A stretch of 64,000 nt of DNA from Xylocopa sonorina (Eukaryota; Arthropoda; Insecta; Hymenoptera; Apidae). The notes beneath the pieces were generated by a model, which made no database searches, was not told the DNA's origin, and was given only the letters and a program-made list of their open reading frames with translations. The stretch spans positions 744,001 through 808,000 of the forward strand of contig NW_027490183.1 of assembly GCF_050948175.1 (NCBI RefSeq), in the 5' to 3' direction. Below are positions 1 to 13,303 of the stretch, one piece after another; within the stretch, counting starts at the first letter, position 1, and the number at the start of each line of letters is the position of its first letter. The translations under genes were made by a program, and so were the position numbers.

Positions 1-1427
1 GAGTGTAAATGCGACACTTCCTTGCTAGGAAATAGAGTTTGCAGATATCTACGTATCGAAGCAATAAAGTTCTAATGCATCTTACATCGCGATATCGCAT
101 CTCATTTCTATGTTTCATGATAATATATAATATTCATTGTGCAATGTTATTTATACCTCGCATTCACTTCAAAAGAATGTAAATGCGACACTTCCCAGCT
201 AGGAAATAGAGTTTGCAGATGTCTACGTGTCGAAGCAATAGAGTTCTAATGCTTCTTACATCGCGATATCGCATCTCATTCATATGTTTCGATATAAGAT
301 ATAATATTCATTGTGTAGTGTTAGGTATACCTCGCACACAATTCAAAAGAATGTAACTGCGACGCTTCCTTGCAAGGAAATGGCGTTTGTAGATGTCTAC
401 GTATCGTAGCAATAGTGTTCTGATGCTTCCTAAAACGCGATATCGCATCTCATTTCTATGTTTCATGATAAGATATGATATTCATTGCCAAGTGGCATGT
501 ATACCTCGCATACACTTCAAATGAATGTAAATGCGACACTTCCTTGCTAGGAAATAGCGTTTGCAGTTGTCTACGTGTCGAAGCAATAGAGTTCTAATGC
601 TTCTTAAAACGCGCCTTCGCATCTCATTCGTATGTTTCATGATAAGGTATAATATTCATTGTGAAGTGACATGAATACCTCGTATTCACTTCAAAAGAAT
701 GTAAATGCGACACTTCCTTGCTAGGACGTTGCGTTTGCAGATGTCTACGTATCGATGCAGTAGAGTTCTAATGCTTCTTATACGCGCCTTTGCATCTCAT
801 TTCTACGATTCATGATAAGATATAATATTCATTGCGAAGTTTCATGTATTCCTCGTATTCACTTCAAAAGAATGTAAATGCGACACTTCCTTTCTATTAA
901 ATGTCGATCGCAGATATCTACGTTTCGCAGCAATAGGGTTCTAATGCTTTTTAAATCGCGAAATCGCATCTCAAGCCTATGTTTCATGATAAGATATAAT
1001 ATTCATTGTGGTGTGTGATGTACACCTCGTATTCACATCAAAAGAATGTAAATGCGACACTTCCTTCCTAGGAAATAGCGTTTGCTGATGGCTACGTATC
1101 GTGGCTATAGAGTTCTGATGCTTCTCAAATCGCGATATCGCATCTCATTTCTATGTTTCGTGATAAGGTATAATATTTATTGTGGAATGTTATGTATTCC
1201 TCGTTTTCACTTCAAAAGAATGTAAATGCGACACTTCCTTGCCAGGAAATAGCTTTTGCAGATGTCTACGTATCGAAGCGATAGAGTCCTAATGCTTCTT
1301 AAAACGGGATATCGCATCTGATCCCTATGTTTCATGATAAGATATGATATTCAATGCGTAGTGTCATGTATACATCGTATTCACTACAAAAGAATGAAAA
1401 TGCGACAATTCCTTGTTAGGAAATAGC
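1..1427 (+). repeat. Higher-order repeat segment A, copy 1 (about 8 monomers)
   Basis: This segment matches 16775-18201, 34690-36116 and 40952-42204 almost base for base. Diagnostic monomers include one with TAGAGTTTGCAGATATC, one with the unusual GTTTCGATATAAG, one with CGCCTTTGCATC, and one with ATTAAATGTCGATCG. The 40952 copy lacks one whole monomer. Similarity to the other copies stops abruptly near 1427, inside a monomer: here AAATAGC is followed by TTTTGCTGATG, whereas the other copies continue with GTTTGCAGATG. That switch marks a recombination breakpoint. Its left end is cut by the window edge. Confidence 0.9.
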
Positions 1428-4395
1428 TTTTGCTGATGTCTACGTATCGAAGCAATAGAGTTCTAATGCTTCTTAAAACGCGACATCGCATCTCATTTCT
1501 ATGTTTCATGATAAGGTATAACATTCATTCTGGAGTGTTATGTATACAAAGTATTCACATCAAAAGAATGTAAATGCGACACTTCCTTGCTCGGAAATAG
1601 CTTTTGCAGATGTCTACGTATCAGAGCAATAGAGTTCTAATGCTTCTTAAAACGCGACATCGCATCTCATTTCTATGTTTCATGATAAGGTATAACATTC
1701 ATTCTGGAGTGTTATGTATACCTAGTATTCACATCAAAAGAATGTAAATGCGACACTTCCTTGCTAGCAAGTAGCGTTTGCAGATGTCAACGTATCGTAG
1801 CAATGGAGTTCTAATGCTTCTTACATCGCGATATCACATCTCATTTCTATGTTTCATGATAAGATATAATATTCATTACGAAGTGTAATGTATTCCTTGT
1901 CTACACTTCGAATGAATGTAAACGCGACACTTCCTTGCTAGGAAATAGCGTTTGCAGATGTCTACGTATCGTAGCAATAGAGTCCTAATGCTTTTTAAAA
2001 AGCGATATCGCATCTCATTCCTATGTTTCATGATAAGATATAATACTCATTGCGAAGTGTCATGTATACCTCGCATACACTTCAAGTGAATGTAAATGCG
2101 ACACTTCCTTGCTAGGAAATAGCGTTGGCAGATGTCTACGTATCGAAGCAATAGAGATCGAATGCTTCTTAAATCGCCATATCGCATTTCATTTCTATGT
2201 TTCATGATAAGATATAATATTCATTGTGGAGTATTATGTACTCCTGGTATTCACTTCAAAAGAATGTCAATGCGACACTTCCTTTCTAGGAAATAGCGTT
2301 TCCAGATGTCCAGGTATCGAAGCAATAGAGCTCTAATGCTTCTTAAAACGAGATATCGCATCTCATTTCTATGTCTCATGACAAGATATAATATTCATTG
2401 CGAAGTGTCATGTATACCTCGTATTCGCTACAAATGAATGTAAATGCGACACATCCTTCCTAGGAAATAGCGTTTACAGATGTCTCCGTATCGAAGCAAT
2501 AGAGTTCTAATGCTTCTTAAATCGCGATATCACATCTCATTTCTATGTTTCATGATAAGATATAATATTCATTACGAAGTGTAATGTATTCCTTGTCTAC
2601 ACTTCGAATGAATGTAAACGCGACACTTCCTTGCTAGGAAATAGCGTTTGCAGATGTCTACGTATCGTAGCAATAGTGTTCTAATGCTTCTTAAATCGCC
2701 ATATCGCATTTCATTTCTATGTTTCATGATAAGGTATAATATTCATTGTGTTGTGTTATGTATACCTCGTATTCACTTCAAAAGAATGTAGTGCGACACT
2801 TCCTTGCTATTAAGCAGCGTTTGTAGTTATCTAAGTATCGAAGCAATAGAGTTCTAATTCACCTTAAATCGCGATATCGCATCTCATTTCTATGCATCAT
2901 GATAAGATATAATATTCATTGTCCAGTGTTTTGTATACCTCGTATTCGCTTCAAAAGAATGTAAATGCGACACTTCCTTGCTAGGAAATAGCGTTTGCAG
3001 ATGTCTACGTATCGTAGCATTGGAGCCCTAATGCTTCTTAAATCGCGGTATCGCATCTCATTTCTATGTTTCTTGATAGGATATAATATTCATTGCGAAA
3101 TGTCTTGAATACCTCGCATACACTTCAAATGAATGTAAATGCGACACTTCCTTGCTAGGAAATAGCGTTGGCAGATGTCTACGTATCGAAGCAATAGAGA
3201 TCTAATGCTTCTTAAATCGCGATATCGCATCTCATTTCTGTGTTTCATGATAAGATATAATATTCATTGCTAAGTGTCATTTATACATTGTATTCACTTC
3301 AGAAGAATGTAAATGCGACTCTTCCATGCTAGGAAATAGCGTTTGCAGAAGTCTACGTATCCGTAGCAATAGAGTTCTAATGCTTCTTAAAACGATATAT
3401 CGCATCTCAATTCTACGTTTCATGATAAGATATAATACTCATTGTGGAGTGTCATGTATACCTCCTATACACTTCAAATGAATGTAAATGCGACACTTCC
3501 TTGCTAGGACATAGCGTTTGCAGATGTTTACGTATCGCAGCAATAGAGTTCAAATGCTTCTAAAAACGAGATATCGCATCCCATTTCTGTTTCATGATAA
3601 GATATAATATTCATTGCGGAGTGTCATTTATACTTCGTATTCACTTCAAATGAATGTAAATGCGTCACTTCCTTGCTAGGTAATAGCGTTTGTAGATGTC
3701 TACGTATCGTAGCAATAGAGTTCTAATGCTTCTTAAATCGCGTAATCGCATCCCATTTCTATGTTTCGTGATAAGATATAATATTCATTGTGGAGTGTTA
3801 TGTATACCTCGTGTTCACATCAAATGAATGTAAGTGTGGCACATCCTTGCTAGGAAATAGCGTCTGCAGATGTCTACGTATCGTAGCAATAGAGTCCTAA
3901 TGCTTTTTAAAAAGCGATATCGCATCTCATTCCTATGTTTCATGATAAGATATAATACTCATTGCGAAGTGTCATGTATACCTCGCATACACTTCAAATG
4001 AATGTAAATGCGACACTTCCTTGCAAGGAAATAGCGTTGGCAGATGTCTACGTATCGAAGCAATAGAGATCGAATGCTTCTTAAATCGCCATATCGCATT
4101 TCATTTCTATGTTTCATGATAAGATATAATATTCATTGTGGAGTATTATGTACTCCTGGTATTCACTTCAAAAGAATGTCAATGCGACACTTCCTTTCTA
4201 GGAAATAGCTTTTGCAGATATCTACGTATCGTAGCAATAGAGTTCTAAGGCTTCTTAAAACGCGATATCGCATCTCATTTCTATGTTCCATGATAAGATA
4301 TAATATTGATTGCGAAGTGTCATGTATACCTCGCATTACTTTCAAAAGAGTGTAAATGCGACACTTCCTTGCTAGCAAGTAGCGTTTGCAGATGT

Positions 4396-4408
4396 CAACG
4401 TATCGTTG
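4396..4408. other. Dyad variant CAACG-TAT-CGTTG with both arms changed
   Basis: Related monomers near 1785 and 21350 read CAACG-TAT-CGTAG, a mismatched dyad. Only this copy has CGTTG in the right arm, which restores pairing. This is independent of the CCACG/CGTGG variant at 24131. Confidence 0.85.
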
Positions 4409-4486
4409 CAATGGAGTTCTAATGCTTCTTAAATCGCGATATCACATCTGATTTCTATGTTTCATGATAAGATATAATATTCATTA

Positions 4487-4518
4487 CGAAGTGTAATGTA
4501 TTCCTTGTCTACACTTCG
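4487..4518. other. 9-bp inverted repeat with 14-bp loop (phase 140-171)
   Basis: CGAAGTGTA at 4487-4495 is the exact reverse complement of TACACTTCG at 4510-4518. In the consensus monomer the same place pairs over only 6 bp (GAAGTG with CACTTC). The perfected form belongs to one monomer lineage that also occurs near 1878, 2574, 20394, 21437, 28049, 38309, 44397, 52575 and 53618. Function is unknown. Confidence 0.85.
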
Positions 4519-5302
4519 AATGAATGTAAACGCGACACTTCCTTGCTAGGAAATAGCGTTTGCTGATGTCTACGTATCGTAGCAATAGTGTTCTAATGCT
4601 TCTTAAATCGCCATATCGCATTTCATTTCTATGTTTCATGATAAGGTATAATATTCATTGCGTTGTGTTATGTATACCTCGTATTCACTTCAAAAGAATG
4701 TAGTGCGACACTTCCTTGCTATTAAACAGTGTTTGCAGTTATCTAAGTATCGAAGCAATAGAGTTCTAATGCACCTTAAATTGCGATATCGCATCTCATT
4801 TCTATGCATCATGATAAGATATAATATTCATTGTGCAGTGTTTTGTATACCTCGTATTCGCTTCAAAAGAATGTAAATGCGACACTTCCTTGCTAGGAAA
4901 TAGCGTTTGCATATGTCTACGTATCGTAGCATTGGAGGCCTAATGCTTCTTAAAACGCGATATCGCATCTCATTTCTATGTTTCATGATAAGATATAATA
5001 TTCATTGCGAAGTGTCTTGTATACTTCGCATACACTTCAAATGAATGTAAATGCGACACTTCCTTGCTAGGAAATAGCGTTGGCAGATGTCTACGTATCA
5101 GAGCAATAGAGTTCTAATGCTTCTTAAAATGCGATATCGCATCTCATTTCTATGTTTCATGATAAGGTATAACATTCATTCTGGAGTGTTATGTATACCT
5201 AGTATTCACATCATAAGAATGTAAATGCGACACTTCCTTGCTAGGAAATAGCTTTTGCAGATATCTATGTATCGCAGCAATAGAGTTCTAAGGCTTCTTA
5301 AA

Positions 5303-7140
5303 ACGCGATATCGCATCTCATTTCTATGTTTCATGATAAGATATAATATTCATTGTTCAGTGTTATGTATACCTCGTATTCTCTTCAAAAGAATGTAAAT
5401 GCGACACTTCCTTGCTAGGAAATAGCGTTTGCAGATGTCTACGTATCGAAGCAATAGAGTTCTAATGTTTCTTAAATCGCGATATCGCATCACATGCCTA
5501 TGCTTCATGATAAGATATAATATTCATTGTGCAGTGTTATGTATACCCCGTATTCACTTCAAAAGAATGTAAATGCGACACATCCTTGCTAGGAGTTAGC
5601 GTTTGCAGATGTCTACGTATCGAAGCAATAGAGATCTAATGCTTCTTGAAACGGGATATCGCATCTCGTTACTATGTTTCATGATAAGATATAGTATTCA
5701 TTGCGAAGTATCACTTATACCTTGCATACACTTCAGAAGAATGTAAATGCGACACTTCCTTGCTAGGAAACAGCGTCTGCAGATGTCTACGCATCGTAGC
5801 AATAGAGTTCTAAATCTTCTTAAAACGCGATATCACATCACATTTCTATGTTTCATGATAACAAATAATATTCATTGCGAAGTGTTATGTATACCTCGCA
5901 TACACTTCAAATGAATGTAAATGCGACACTAGCTTGCTAGGAAATAGCGATTGCAGATGCCTACGTATCGAAGCAATAGAGTTGTAATGCTTCTTGGAAC
6001 GGGATATCGCATCTCATTTCCATAATTCATGATAAGATATAATATTAATTGCGAAGTGCCATGTATACCTTGTATTCACGTCAGACGAATGTAAATGCGA
6101 CACTTCCTTGCTAGGAAATAACGTTTGCAGATGTCTACGTATCGTAGCAATAGAGTTCTAATGCTTCTTGAAACGGGATATCGCATCCCGTTTCTATGTT
6201 TCATGATAAGATATAATATTCATTGCGAAGTTTCATGTATTCCTCGTATTCACTACAAGTGAGTGTAAATGCGACATTTCCTTGCTAGGAAATAACGTGT
6301 GCAGATATCTACGTATCGTAGCAATAGAGTTCCAATGCTTCTTAAAACGCGATATCACATCACATGTCTATGTTTCACGAAGAGATATCAAATTCATTGT
6401 GGAGTGTTATTTATACCTCGTATTCACCTCAAAAGAATGTAAATGCGACAATTCCTTGCTAGGAAATAGCGTTTGCAGATTTCTGCTTATCATAGCATTA
6501 GATTTCTATTGCATCTCAAAACGCGATATCGCATCTCATTTCTATGTTTCATGATAAGATATAATATTTATTGCGAAGTGTCACGTATACATCGCATACA
6601 CTTCAAATGAATGTAAATGCGACACTTCCTTGCTAGGAAATAGCGTATGCAGATGTCTACGTATCGAAGCAATAGAGTTCTAAGGCTTCTTAAAACGCGC
6701 TATCACATCACATTTCTATGTCTCATGATAAGATATAATATTCATTGCGAAGTTTCATGTATTCCTCGTATTCACTTTAAATGAATCTAAATGCGACACT
6801 TCCTTGCTAGGAAATAGCGTTTGCAGATATCTACGCATCGAAGCAATAAAGTTCTAATGCATCTTAAATCGTGATATCGCATCTCATTTCTATGTTTCAT
6901 GATAACATAAAATATCCATTCTGCAATGTTATGTGTACCTCGCATTCACTTCAAAAGAATGTAAATGCGATACGTCCATGCTATGGAGTACCGTTTGTAG
7001 ATGTCTACGTATCGTAGCAATAGAATTCTAATGCTTCTTAAAAGGCGCTCTCACATCACATTTCTATGTTTCATGATAAGATATAATATTAATTGCGAAG
7101 TGTCATGTATACCTTGTATTCACGTCAGAAGAATGTAAAT
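5303..7140 (+). repeat. Segment C, copy 1 (about 10.5 monomers), twin of 53914-55751
   Basis: The 1.84 kb block matches 53914-55751 at a constant offset of 48611 bp. I see only about five substitutions, for example ACGTGTGCAG here against ACGTTTGCAG there near 6299, and CAGACGAATG against CAGATGAATG near 6075. Marker monomers include one with CATTGTTCAGTG, several with GAAACGGGATATCGC, one with CACGAAGAGATATC, and one with CTATGGAGTACC. Both ends switch abruptly into unrelated monomers. Confidence 0.9.
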
Positions 7141-10100
7141 ACGACACTTCCTTGCTAGGAAATAGCGTTTGCAGATGTCTACGTATCGTAGCAGGAGGGT
7201 TCTTGTGCTTCTCAAAACACGATATCGCATGTCAATTCTATGTTTCATGATAAGATATAATATTCATTGTGGAGTGTTATGTATACCTCGCACTCACTTC
7301 AAAAGAATGTAAATGCGACACATCCTTGTTACAAAATAGCGTCTGCAGATGTCTACGTATCGAAGCAATAGTATTCCAATGCTCCTTAAATCGCGATATC
7401 GCACCACAATTCTACGTTGCATGATAAGATATAATATTCATTGTGCAGTGTTATGTATACCTCGTATTCACTTCAATAGAATGTAAATGCGACACTTCCT
7501 TGCTAGCAAATAGCGTTTGCAGATGTCTACGTATCGTAGGATTGGAGTTCTAACCCTTCTTAGAACTCGATATCGCATCTCATTTCTATGAATCATGGTA
7601 AGGTATAATATTCATTGCGAAGTGTCTTGTATATCTTGCATACACTTCAAATGAATATAAATGCGACACTTCCTCGCTAGGAAATAGCGATGGCAGATGT
7701 CTACGTATCAAAGCAACAGAGTTCTAATACTTCTTAAAACGCGATATTTAATTTCATTTCTATGTTTCATTATAAGATATAATATTCATTGCGAAGTGTC
7801 ATGTATACCTGGCATACACTTTAAATGAATGTAAATGCGACACTTACTTGCTAGGAAATAGCGATGGGAGATGTCTACGGATCGAAGCAAATGAGTTCTA
7901 ATGCTTCTTAAAACTAGATATCGCATCTCATTTCTATGTTTTATGATAAGATATAATATTCATTGCGGAGTATCATGTATACCTCGTATTCTCTTCAAAA
8001 GAACATAAATACGACACTTCCTTTCTAGGAAATAGCGTTTGCAGATGTCTACGTATCGTAGCAATAGTGTTCTAATGCTTCTCAAAACGAGATATCGCAT
8101 CTCATTACTATGTTTCATGGTAAGATATAATATTCATTGTAGACTGTTATGTATACCTCGTATTCACTTCAAAAGTATGTATATTCGACGCTTCCTTGCT
8201 AGGAAGTAGCGTTTGCAGGTGTCTACGTATCGGAGCAATGGAGTTCTAATGCTTCTTAAATCGTCATATCGCATCACATTTCTATGTTTCATGATGAGAT
8301 ATAATATTCATTGTGCAGTGTTATGTATACCCCGTATTCACATCAAAAGAATGTAAATACGACACTTCCTTCCTAGGAAATAGCGTTTGCAGATGTCTAG
8401 GTATCGAAGCAATAGAGTTCTAATGCTTTTTAAATCGCGATATCGCATCTCATTTCTATGTTTCATGATAAGATATAATATTCATTGCGGAGTGTTATGT
8501 ATTACTCGTATTCACTTCAATAGAATGAAAATGCGGCACTGAATTGCTAGGAAATAGCGTTTGCAGATATCTACGTATCATAGCAATAGAGTTCTAATGC
8601 ATCTCAAAACGCGAAATCGCATTTCATTTCTATGTTTCATGATAAGATATAATATTCATTGCGAAGTGTCTTGTACACCTCGCATACACTTCAAATGAAT
8701 GTAAATGCGACACTTCCTTCCTAGGAAATAGCGTTGGCAGATGTCTACGTATCGAGCAATAGAGTTCTAATGCTTCTTAAATCGCCATATCGCATCTCAT
8801 TTCTATGTTTCATGATAAGATATAATATTCATTGTGGATTGTTATTATAACCTCGTATTCACTTCAAAAGAATGTAAATGCGACACTCCCTTGCTAGGAA
8901 ATAGCGTTTGCAGATGTATACGTATCGTATCATTAGAGTTATAATGTTTCTCAAACGCGATATTGCATCTCATTTCTACGTTTCATGATAAGATATAATA
9001 TTCATTGTGGAGGGTTATGTATACCTCGTATTCACCTGAAAAGAATGTAAATGCGACACTTCCTTGCTAGGAAGTTGCGTCTGCAGATATCTACGTACCG
9101 TAGCAATTGTGTTCTAATGCTACTTAAAACACGATATCGCATCTCATTACTATGTTTCATGATAAGATTTAATATTCATTGTGCAGTGTTATGTATATGT
9201 CGTATTCACTTCAAAAGAATGTAAATGTTACACTTCCTTGCTAGGAAATAGCGTTTGCAGGTGCCTACGTATCGAAGCAATAGATTTCTGATGCTGCTTA
9301 AATCGCGATATCGCATCTCATTTCTATGTTTCATGATAAGATATAATATTCATTGTGCAGTGTTATGTATATGTCGTAATCGCTTCAAAAGTATGTAAAT
9401 GCGAAACTTCCTTGCTAGGAAATAGCGTTTGCTGATGTTTACGTGTCGTAGCATTAGAGTTCCAATGCTTCTTAAAACGCGATATCACATCATATTTCTA
9501 TGTTTCACGATAAGATATAATATTCATAGTGGAGTGTTATTTATACCTCGTATTCACCTCAAAAGAATGTAGATGCGACACTTCCTTCCTAGGAAATAGC
9601 GTTTGCAGATTTCTGCGTATCCTAGCATTAGATTTCTATTGCTTCCCGAAACGTGATATCGCATCTCATTTCTATGTTTCGTGATAAGATATAATATTTA
9701 TTGCGAAGTGTCACGTATACATCGCATACACTTCAAATGAATGTAAATGCGACACTTCCTTGCTAGGAAATAGCGTTTGCAGATGTCTACGTATCGAAGC
9801 AAAAGAATTCTAATATTTCTTAAAACGAGATATCGCATCTCATTCCTATGTTTCATGGTAAGATATACTATTCATTGCGAAGTATCACGTATTCCTCGTC
9901 TACACTTCAAATGAATGTAAATACGACACATCCTTGCTCGGAAATAGCGTTTGCAGATGTCTACGTATCGAAGCAATAGAGTTCTAATGCTTCTTAAAAC
10001 GCGCTCTCACATCACATTTCTATGTTTCATGATAAGATATAATATTCATTGCGATGATTCATGTATTCCTTGTATTCACTTCAAATGAATGTAAATGCGA

Positions 10101-13100
10101 CACTTCCTTGCTAGGAAATAGCGATTGCTGATTTCTACGTATCGAAGCAATAGAGTTCTAATGCTTCTTGAAACGGGATGTCACATCTCGTTTCTATGTT
10201 TCATGATAAGATATAGTATTCATTGCGAAGAATCACTTATACCTCGCATACACTTCAGAAGAATGTAAATGCGACACTTCCTTGCTAGGAAACAGCGTCT
10301 GCAGATGTCTACGCATCATAGCAATAGAGCTCTAAATCTTCTTAAAACGCGGTATCACGTCACATTTCTACGTTCCATGATAGGACATAATATTCATTGC
10401 GAAGATTCACGTATTCCTCGTATTCACTTCAAATGGATGTAAATGCGGCACTTCCTTCCTAGGAAATAGCGTTTGCAGATGTCTACGTATCGCAGCAAGC
10501 GTTTTATAATGCTTCTTAAAACAAGATATCGCATCTCATTTCTATGTTTCACGATAAGATATAATATTCATTGTGGAGTGTTATTTATACCTCGTATTCA
10601 CCTCAAAAGAATGAAAACGCAACACTTCCTTGCTAGGAAGTAGCTATTGCAGATGTCTACGTATCAAAGCAATAGAGTTCTAATGCTTCTTAAATCGCGA
10701 TATCGCATCTCATTTCTGTGTTTCATGATAAGATACAATATTCATTGTGCAGTGTTATGTATACCTCGTCTGCACTTCAAATGAATGTAAATGCGACACC
10801 TCCTTGCTAGTAAATAGCGTTTGGAGATGTCTGCGTGTCGATGCAATAGAGTTCTAATTCTTCTTAAATCCCGATATCGCATCTCATTTCTATGTTTCAT
10901 GACAAGATACAATATTCATTGCGCAGTTATACGTATACCTCGTATTCACTTCAAAAGAATGTAAATGCGACACTTCTCTTCTCACATCGTCATATCGCAT
11001 CTCGTTTCTACGTTTCGTGATAAGATATAATATTCATTGCGAAGTGTTATGTATACCTCGTATTCACTTAAAAGAATGTAAATGCACCACTTCCTTGCTA
11101 GGAAGTAGCGTTTGCAGATATCTACGTATCGAAGCAATAGTGTTCTAATGCTTCTTAAAACGCGATAGCGCATCTCATTTCTATGCTTCATGATAAGATA
11201 CAATATTCATTGCGAAGTGTCATGTATACCTCGTATTCACTTCAAACCAATGTAAATGCGACACTTCCTAGCTAGGAAATAGCGTTTGCAGATGCCTACG
11301 TATCGAAGCAATTGATTTCTAATGCTTTTAAAATCGCGATTAGGCATGTCATTTCTATGTTTCATGATAAGATATAATATTCATTGTGCAGTGTTATGTA
11401 TACCTCGTACTCACTTCAGGAGAATGTAAATGCGACACTTCCTTGCTAGGAAATAGCGTTGGCAGATGTCTACGTATTGAAGCAATAGAGATCTATTGCT
11501 TCTTAAATAGCGATATCGCATCTCATTTCTATGTTTCATGATAAGATACAATATTCATTGCGAAGTGTCATGTGTACCTCGTATTCACTTGAAAACAATG
11601 TAAATGCGACACTTCCTTGCTAGGAAATCGCGTTTGCAGATGTCTACGCATCGGAGCAATAGAGATCGATTGCTTCCTAAATCGCCATATCGCATCTCAT
11701 TTCTATGTCTCATGATAAGATATAATATTCATTGTGGAGTATTATTATAACCACGTATTCACTTCAAGAGAATGTAAATGCGTCACTTCCTTACTAGGAA
11801 ATGGCGTTTGCAGATGCCTACGTATCGAAGCAGTAGAGCCCTAATGCTTCTTAAATCGCGATATCGCATTTCATTTCTATGTTTCATGATAAGATATAAT
11901 ATTCATTGCGAAGTGTCTTGTACACCTCGCATACACTTCAAATGAATGTAAATGCGACACTTCCTTCCTAGGAAATAGCGTTGGCAGATGTCTACGTATC
12001 GAGCAATAGAGTTCTAATGCTTCTTAAATCGCCATATCGCATCTCATTCCTATGTTTCATGATAAGATATAATATTCATTGCGGAGTGTCATGTATACCT
12101 CGTATTCGCTTCAGAAGAATGTAAATGCGACACTTCCTTGATAGGAAATAGCGTTTCTAGATGCGTACGTATCGAAGCAGTAGAGTTCTAATGCTTCTTA
12201 AAACGCGATATCGCATCTCATTTTTATGTTTCATGATAAGATATAATATTCATTGCGAAGTGTCATGTATACCTCGCATACACTTCAATTGAATGTAAAT
12301 GCGACACTTCCTTGCTGGGAAACAGCGTTTGCAGATGTCTACGTATCGAAGCAATAGAGTTCTAGCGCTTCTTAAATCGCGATATCGCATCTCATTTCTA
12401 TGACTCATGATATTATATAATATTCATTGCGAAGTGTTATGTATACCTCGCATACACTTCAAAAGCATGTAAGTGCGACACTTCATTGCTAGGAAATAGC
12501 GTTTGCAGATGTCTACGTATCAAAGCAATAGGGTTCTATTGCTTCTTAAAACGCGATACCGCATCTCATTTCTATGTTTCATTATAAGACATAATATTCA
12601 TTGCGAAGTGTCATGTATACATCGTATTCACTTCAAAAGGATGTAAATGCGACACTACCTTGCTAGGAAATAGCGTTTGCAGATGTCTACGTATCGAAGA
12701 AATAGAGTTTTATGCTTCTTAAATCCCGATGTCGCATTTCATATCTATGTTTCATGATAAGATATAATGTTCATTGCGAAGTGTCATGTATACCTCGTAT
12801 TCACTTCAAAAGAATGTAAATGCGACAACTTCTTGCTAGGGAATAGCGTTTGTAGATGTCTACGTATCGTAGCAATAGGGTTCTAATGCTTCTTAAATCG
12901 CGAAATCGCATCTCACTTCTACGTTTCATGATAAGATATAATATTCATTGTGCAGTGTTATGTATATCTCGTCTACACTTCAAATGAATATAAATGCGAC
13001 ACTTCCTTGCTAGGAAATAGCGTCGGCAGATATCTACGTATCGTAGCAATAGAGATCTAATGCTTCTTGAGTCGCCATATCGCATCTCATTTCTATGTTT

Positions 13101-13235
13101 TACGATAAGATATACTATTCATTGCGGAGTGTCATGTATACCTCGTACTCTCTTCAAAAGAATGTAAATACGACACTTCCTTGCTAGTAGCAATAGAGTT
13201 CTAATGCTTCTCGAAACGCGATATCGCATCACATT
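7141..13235 (+). repeat. Mostly monomeric satellite stretch
   Basis: About 35 monomers that mostly differ from each other and, apart from short matches, have no long counterpart elsewhere in the window. The first 215 bp (7141-7355) match about 25137-25350, 49315-49530 and 56453-56666, carrying the marker GCAGGAGGGTTCTTG and the degenerate TTGTTACAAAATAGCG. Single monomers near 8674 and 11921 (with CTTGTACACCTCGC) are close relatives, and monomers near 10081-10330 resemble those at 5600-5815. Two monomers carry internal deletions. The pattern is that of an older, non-homogenised part of the array. Confidence 0.75.
10957..11073 (+). repeat. Internally deleted monomer, 117 bp
   Basis: Sequence runs from phase 1-20 (ending CACTTC) directly into phase 77 onward (TCTTCTCACATCG), removing about 56 bp that include the CTACGTATCGTAG dyad. 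One further base is missing near the end (CACTTAAAAG). Short CTTC motifs lie at both deletion edges, so slippage or microhomology repair is plausible. Confidence 0.85.
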
Positions 13236-13303
13236 TCTATGTTTCATGATCAGTTATAATATTCATTGCGGTGTATCATGTATACCACGTTTTTTCTTCA
13301 AAA
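13160..13303 (+). repeat. Internally deleted monomer, 144 bp
   Basis: TTGCTAG joins straight to TAGCAATAG, deleting phase 29-58 (30 bp). The loss removes the left arm and centre of the CTACGTATCGTAG dyad. The following monomer begins block B, so this damaged unit lies at the border of monomeric and higher-order sequence. Confidence 0.85.

Larger units (their letters stand above)
1428..5302 (+). repeat. Mosaic, rearranged copy of the higher-order repeat
   Basis: This stretch is built from the same monomers as 18201-21475 but in a shuffled order. The first part (about 1428-2640) includes monomers that recur around 3890-4200 and 19770-20460. From 2645 it follows 18201 onward, exactly seven monomers (1218 bp) out of step with segment A. 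Near 3187-3237 it lacks two monomers present in the other copies, and near 4201 it jumps about six monomers before returning to an earlier point at about 4500. It carries more private substitutions than the copies at 15-53 kb, so it looks like an older or less homogenised copy. Confidence 0.8.

Noticed and set aside
10957..11073. Short monomer as a possible mobile element footprint
   Set aside because: There is no target-site duplication or terminal repeat, only an internal deletion with CTTC motifs at its edges.
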